Source of the DNA: Vineibacter terrae
GTDB lineage: Bacteria; Pseudomonadota; Alphaproteobacteria; Reyranellales; Reyranellaceae
Direction of reading: 5' to 3'
Assembly (NCBI RefSeq): GCF_008039615.1
Contig: NZ_VDUZ01000011.1
Coordinates: forward strand, 1 to 64,000
DNA: 64,000 nucleotides
The position numbers and the translations under genes are program-made. The notes beneath the pieces were generated by a model that saw only the letters and a program-made list of their open reading frames with translations, searched no databases and had not been told where the DNA came from. Shown piece after piece: positions 60,350 through 64,000 of this stretch. Numbering within the stretch: the first letter of the stretch is position 1; each line of letters opens with the position of its first letter.

Positions 60350-61927
60350 TCACTTCATCTTGGCGTAGCGGAAGTTCGGCGAATCGGTGGCGAAGATCGG
60401 CGTGTCGACCTTGTCGCTCATCGACCAGACGATCACCTGGTGGTGCAGCGGCAGGTAGATGCTGGAGTCGCGCGCGATCTTCCAGGCTTCGGCGATCTCG
60501 CCGTCGCGCTTCTCGATGTCGGTCTCCTGCGCCATCTTCCCGATCAGGCCGTCGAGCTTGGGATCGCTGTAGCCGGTGAAGTTCCAGGCACCGTTCTTCT
60601 TGCCGTCGTTGGTCTGGTACATGAACGAGAAGACATAGTGCGAATCGAGCGTCGGCACGCCCCAGCCCAGCAGGTAGAAGCTGCTGTCCTTCTTCTGCAG
60701 CTTCGGGAAGTGCAGCGTCTTGGACCGCGCCTGCAGGTCGATCTGGATGCCGATCTGCGCCAGCATCCCCACCACCGCCTGGCAGATCGCCTCGTCGTTG
60801 TTGTAGCGGTCGTTGGGGCAGTCGAGCGTCACCCTGAAGCCGTTGCCGTAGCCTGCCTCGGCCATCAGCTTCTTGGCCCCGGCCACGTCATAGGGCTGGC
60901 GTGCGTCCAGCTCCTTGGTCCAGCCGCTGACGCCCTTGGGCGTGATCAGGCCGGCCGGCGCCGAGAAGTTGCGCATCACCTTGGTCTTGATGGCGTTGAT
61001 GTCGATCGCCTTGTACATCGCCTCGCGCACGCGCTTGTCGGCGAACGGGTTCTTGCCCTTCACGTCGCTGTATTTCAGCTCCGGCGAGCCGACGTCCAGG
61101 CCCAGGAAGATCGAGCGGATCTGCGCCGTCTCGAGCGTCTTCAGCCCCGGCGTCTGCTTGACGCGCGCCACGTCCTGCAGCTGCACGTCGAGCACGAAGT
61201 CGAGCTGGCCCGAGATCAGCGCCGCCACGCGCGTGGCCGGCTCCTTGATCGGGGTGTAGACCAGCTCGTCCGGGTAGTCCTTGAACTCGTCCTTGCCCCA
61301 GTAGGCGGGGTTCTTCACCAGCACGGTCTTGATGTCGGGATCGCGCTGCTTGACCATGAACGGCCCGGTGCCCATGGCGTTGCGCACCGCGAAGGTCTCC
61401 TCCTTGTCCTTGTAGCTCTGCGGCTTGGCGACGTTGTGCTTCTCGCACCACGCCTTGGACATGATGAAGATGTTGGTGAGCTGGTCGGGCAGGATCGGGT
61501 TCGGCCCGTCGGTGACCATGTGCACCGTCAGCGGATCGATCGCCTTGGCCTCCTTCACCGACGCCAGATAGGTCTTGAAGTCGGACGTCGGCGACAGCAC
61601 GCGGTTGATGCTGAAGACCACGTCGTCGGCCGTGAACGGCGAGCCGTCGGAGAACGTCACGCCCGGTCGCAGCTTGAACTCCCACACCGTGGGCGCGATC
61701 GGCTTCCACGACAGCGCCAGGTTGGGGATCTTCTTCAGGCTGGGATCGCGCTGGATCAGCGGGTCGTAGATATGCTGCGCCATGGCCGAGGTCGGCCCTT
61801 CGTTCTGCGCATGTGGATCGAGTGTCAGCGCGTCGCCGACGCTGGCCCAGCGCAGCGTCTTGGCCGACAGAGGCGACGCCAGCGACAGCGCGACGGCGGT
61901 GGCGATAAGCAGGCGGGAGAGGCGCAT
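60350..61927 (-). CDS. Oligopeptide-type ABC transporter substrate-binding protein (family 5)
   Basis: A 525-residue periplasmic binding protein. A signal peptide (1-22, ending PLSAK) precedes KTLRWASVGDALTLDPHAQN, and WEFKLRPGVTFSDGSPFTADDVVFS is the family signature. It is a paralogue of the protein at 35860-37476. Two starts compete: GTG at 61936 and ATG at 61927; the ATG has better spacing to GGGGGTG. It is the first gene of the second ABC cluster, divergent from the DUF3828-like gene across 163 bp. Confidence 0.93.
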   Translation of the reverse strand: MRLSRLLIATAVALSLASPLSAKTLRWASVGDALTLDPHAQNEGPTSAMAQHIYDPLIQRDPSLKKIPNLALSWKPIAPTVWEFKLRPGVTFSDGSPFTADDVVFSINRVLSPTSDFKTYLASVKEAKAIDPLTVHMVTDGPNPILPDQLTNIFIMSKAWCEKHNVAKPQSYKDKEETFAVRNAMGTGPFMVKQRDPDIKTVLVKNPAYWGKDEFKDYPDELVYTPIKEPATRVAALISGQLDFVLDVQLQDVARVKQTPGLKTLETAQIRSIFLGLDVGSPELKYSDVKGKNPFADKRVREAMYKAIDINAIKTKVMRNFSAPAGLITPKGVSGWTKELDARQPYDVAGAKKLMAEAGYGNGFRVTLDCPNDRYNNDEAICQAVVGMLAQIGIQIDLQARSKTLHFPKLQKKDSSFYLLGWGVPTLDSHYVFSFMYQTNDGKKNGAWNFTGYSDPKLDGLIGKMAQETDIEKRDGEIAEAWKIARDSSIYLPLHHQVIVWSMSDKVDTPIFATDSPNFRYAKMK

Positions 61928-62090
61928 GATGAACACCCCCTGTGTTCGTTGCGACGTCGATTAGGCGATGACGCGTGGCGCGGAGTCAACCGATGCGCGT
62001 CCGCGGCGCCGGTCCGGCGAGCGGCGGCTCGACTTGGCCCGCGCGGCGGGCGATGCTGGCGCCGGCCGTTGGGTGGACGGCAGGGGGAGC

Positions 62091-62633
62091 ATGGGCATGC
62101 ATCGCATGATCGGGATGGCATGGGCATTCATGGCCGCGACGTTCGCGACGGCGCTGGCGGCGCCTCCCGGCGCGCCCGCCGATTCGGCACGGGCCTTCTA
62201 TGCCGCCTACGAGGCGCTGCGGCCGTCCGGCGTGCCCAACGCCGACCAGCGCGGCAAGCTGCGGTCCCATGTCTCGCCGGCCCTGGACGGGCTCTTGGCG
62301 GCAGCGGCCGCAGCCGAGGCGCGCCACGCCAGGCGCACCAGGAACGAGGTTCCGCCGCTGGTCGAAGGCGACCTGTTCACCTCGCTGTTCGAGGGCGCGA
62401 CCCGCTTCACGGTGACGTCCTGCACCAACGACGACAAGGCGGCGGTCTGCCAGGTCGCGCTGAGCTACAAGGACGGGCGCTCGGAGACGGCCTGGCTGGA
62501 CCGCGTGCACCTCGTGCCCGTGGCCGGACGCTGGGTGGTGGACGATATCGAGTATGCCGGCGGCTGGGATTTCGCGCGCCGCGGGCGCCTGAGCGACGTG
62601 CTCAAGGCCGTGGCGCGCGAGGCCGACCGCTAG
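62091..62633 (+). CDS. Exported protein, DUF3828-like
   Basis: A 180-residue protein with a signal peptide (about 1-24, ending ATALAAP). SARAFYAAYEALRPSG, then LRSHVSPALDGLLAAA, matches the general pattern of DUF3828/NTF2-like exported proteins, with a beta-rich second half ending LVPVAGRWVVDDIEYAGG. The function is unknown. Several in-frame ATGs exist (62091, 62097); GGGGGAG lies close upstream. It ends nine bases from the plsY stop, tail to tail. Confidence 0.7.
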   Translation: MGMHRMIGMAWAFMAATFATALAAPPGAPADSARAFYAAYEALRPSGVPNADQRGKLRSHVSPALDGLLAAAAAAEARHARRTRNEVPPLVEGDLFTSLFEGATRFTVTSCTNDDKAAVCQVALSYKDGRSETAWLDRVHLVPVAGRWVVDDIEYAGGWDFARRGRLSDVLKAVAREADR

Positions 62634-62642
62634 GGGCCGGCA

Positions 62643-63299
62643 TCACGTCTTCTTCGACTGGCCGATCCTGGGCTCGGTGCCGGCCAGCAGCCGGGCGATG
62701 TTCTGATGGTGCATGGCCCATACCAGCGCCACGGTGATCGTCACCACCACGGCCAGCGGCAGCGATGACAAGGCATGGCCCCAGGGCGGCGCGATCGCCA
62801 GCAGCCAGGCCAGCGCCGCCGTCAGCGCCAACCCCAGCAGCGCCGATAGCGAGGAGATGCGGAACAGCACCGCCAGCAGCAGCCATAGCAGGCAGGCGGC
62901 GATGCCCAGCGGCCAGGACCACGCCGCCAGGCAGCCCAGCGTCGTGGCGACGCCCTTGCCGCCCTTGAAGCGCAGCCACACCGGGAAGCAGTGGCCCAGC
63001 ACGGCGCCCAGGCCGGCGGCCAGCGACGCCGGCTCACCGGCCATGGCGCCGGCTGCCAGGACCGCCACAGCGCCCTTGGCGGCGTCGGCGAGCAGGGTCG
63101 CGGCGGCGATGCCCTTGCGTCCTGTGCGCAGCACGTTGGTGGCGCCGATATTGCCGGAGCCGACCTGGCGGATGTCGCCGGCGCCGGCAAGGCGGGTGAA
63201 GATCAGTCCGAACGGGATCGAGCCCAGGACGTAGCCGAACGCCAGCGCGGCCAGCAGCCACGGCCACACGGCCGCGATGGCATAGGGAGAGGCGGGCAT
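62643..63299 (-). CDS. plsY: Glycerol-3-phosphate acyltransferase PlsY
   Basis: A 218-residue inner-membrane enzyme that acylates glycerol-3-phosphate from acyl-phosphate, the first step of phospholipid synthesis. Seven helices are predicted. [17 protein letters not shown], then [18 protein letters not shown] (phosphate-binding) and [21 protein letters not shown] are the three conserved PlsY motifs. In most alphaproteobacteria it sits next to dprA. Confidence 0.96.
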   Translation of the reverse strand: MPASPYAIAAVWPWLLAALAFGYVLGSIPFGLIFTRLAGAGDIRQVGSGNIGATNVLRTGRKGIAAATLLADAAKGAVAVLAAGAMAGEPASLAAGLGAVLGHCFPVWLRFKGGKGVATTLGCLAAWSWPLGIAACLLWLLLAVLFRISSLSALLGLALTAALAWLLAIAPPWGHALSSLPLAVVVTITVALVWAMHHQNIARLLAGTEPRIGQSKKT

Positions 63300-63327
63300 T
63301 GCCGGTCGGGTGCCGCGTCGCCGGCGG

Positions 63328-63990
63328 CTATTTCAGGGCCGCGGCCAGGAACGGCAGCATGCGCTCCCAGGCCAGGTTGGCGCATTTGATGTCGTAGGCC
63401 TCGCTGCGCTCGTTGGCGAACGCGTGCGCGGCGTCGTAGCGGTGGATATCGGGCTTGAGGCCGGCCTTCTTCATGGCCGCTTCCAGCGCATCGACCGCGG
63501 CGGGCGTGCACCAGTCGTCCTTGTTCGCGAAGTGGCCCTGGAACGGCCCGCGGATCTTCGCCGGGTCGGCGAATTCGGCGGGCGGGATGCCGTAGAAGCA
63601 GACGCCGGCATCGGCTTCCGGCACATGCACGCCGGCCGCCACGGTGAGCGCGCCGCCCATGCAGAACCCCATCACCGCCACCTTGCCGCCCAGACCCTTG
63701 AGGTGCTGCGCCGCGCCGCGGATGTCCTGGTGCGTGGCGCCGGGAAAGTCGAGGCCCTCCATCAGGTGATTGGCCTCGTCGGGCGTCGTGGTCACGCGCC
63801 CCTTGTACAGATCGGGCGCGATGGCGTTGTAGCCGGCGCGCGCGAAGCGGTCGGCCACACCCATGATCTGGTCGTTCAATCCCCACCATTCCTGGATCAC
63901 GACGATCCCCGGCTTGCCGCGGCCCGCCTCGGCAAGATAGCCACGCACTGTGCCGCCGTCCGGCCGCTTGATGTCGATCATCGAGCCCAT
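63328..63990 (-). CDS. Dienelactone hydrolase family protein
   Basis: A 220-residue alpha/beta hydrolase. The nucleophile is Cys110 in [15 protein letters not shown], the acid lies near [12 protein letters not shown] and the His in [12 protein letters not shown], the Cys-Asp-His triad of the family. [21 protein letters not shown] is the typical oxyanion and first-helix segment. It hydrolyses dienelactones or other cyclic esters. It lies upstream of plsY on the same strand (28 bp). The upstream region is cut by the window edge. Confidence 0.92.
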   Translation of the reverse strand: MGSMIDIKRPDGGTVRGYLAEAGRGKPGIVVIQEWWGLNDQIMGVADRFARAGYNAIAPDLYKGRVTTTPDEANHLMEGLDFPGATHQDIRGAAQHLKGLGGKVAVMGFCMGGALTVAAGVHVPEADAGVCFYGIPPAEFADPAKIRGPFQGHFANKDDWCTPAAVDALEAAMKKAGLKPDIHRYDAAHAFANERSEAYDIKCANLAWERMLPFLAAALK

Positions 63991-64000
63991 CGCTTCCCTC

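Overview
The window is one stretch of a high-GC alphaproteobacterial chromosome, probably a soil or water Hyphomicrobiales/Rhodospirillales-type heterotroph. This rests on strong GC bias at third codon positions, a fused trpEG gene behind a Trp-rich leader peptide, a plsY/dprA/topA/rnr/DUF983 gene order, GcvA-type LysR and Bug/TctC proteins, and a XoxF methanol dehydrogenase. There is no rRNA, CRISPR array, phage, transposase or plasmid replication gene. One tRNA gene, tRNA-Leu(TAA), is present.

Region 1 (1-8.6 kb) is a C1-oxidation island. It holds the end of glutathione-dependent formaldehyde dehydrogenase, S-formylglutathione hydrolase, a GST-like protein, and on the minus strand pqqA-xoxF-xoxG-xoxJ. 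XoxF carries the Asp-Tyr-Asp signature of lanthanide-dependent enzymes. The 26-residue pqqA is too short for ordinary gene calling and stands without pqqBCDE in this window. Around it lie exported proteins of unknown or poorly known function: an HELTH putative metallopeptidase, a four-Cys protein, a YVTN beta-propeller, a helical two-Cys protein and a deacetylase-like protein. Together these would take methanol to formaldehyde in the periplasm and formaldehyde to formate in the cytoplasm.

Region 2 (8.6-17.5 kb) holds nadK with an AbrB-type membrane protein, a ThDP enzyme, an amidase, a BASS-like transporter, an M61-like protein that has lost most of its zinc site, and a creatininase-family hydrolase. 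Region 3 (17.4-24.6 kb) is signalling and envelope: two CheY-like receivers divergent from a three-PAS histidine kinase across an AT-rich gap, a class III nucleotide cyclase fused to an Mrr-like nuclease-fold domain, a CBS-pair protein and an OmpA-type porin with a clear terminator.

Region 4 (24.6-35.4 kb) has a phosphatase, a LacI remnant beside tRNA-Leu, an AidB-like acyl-CoA dehydrogenase, SPFH/NfeD membrane proteins, formamidase, rlmJ, a LysR regulator, a ferritin-like protein, a small cytochrome c and a class III transaminase. Region 5 (35.9-42.4 kb) is a complete five-gene oligopeptide-type ABC operon followed by a vapBC-type toxin-antitoxin pair whose palindromic operator overlaps the trpEG stop codon.

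Region 6 (42.4-54.9 kb) contains trpEG with its leader peptide and competing RNA helices, an M20 amidohydrolase, and a long minus-strand run of genome-maintenance genes (S41 protease, DUF983, rnr, topA, dprA), with large palindromic repeats between rnr and topA. Region 7 (54.9-62.6 kb) is a second ABC system without ATPase genes. Its permeases are separated by a TauD-type dioxygenase, a Bug-type binding protein and an MFS exporter. It lies between dprA and plsY, which are usually neighbours, and so looks like an inserted catabolic module. The window ends in plsY and a dienelactone hydrolase.
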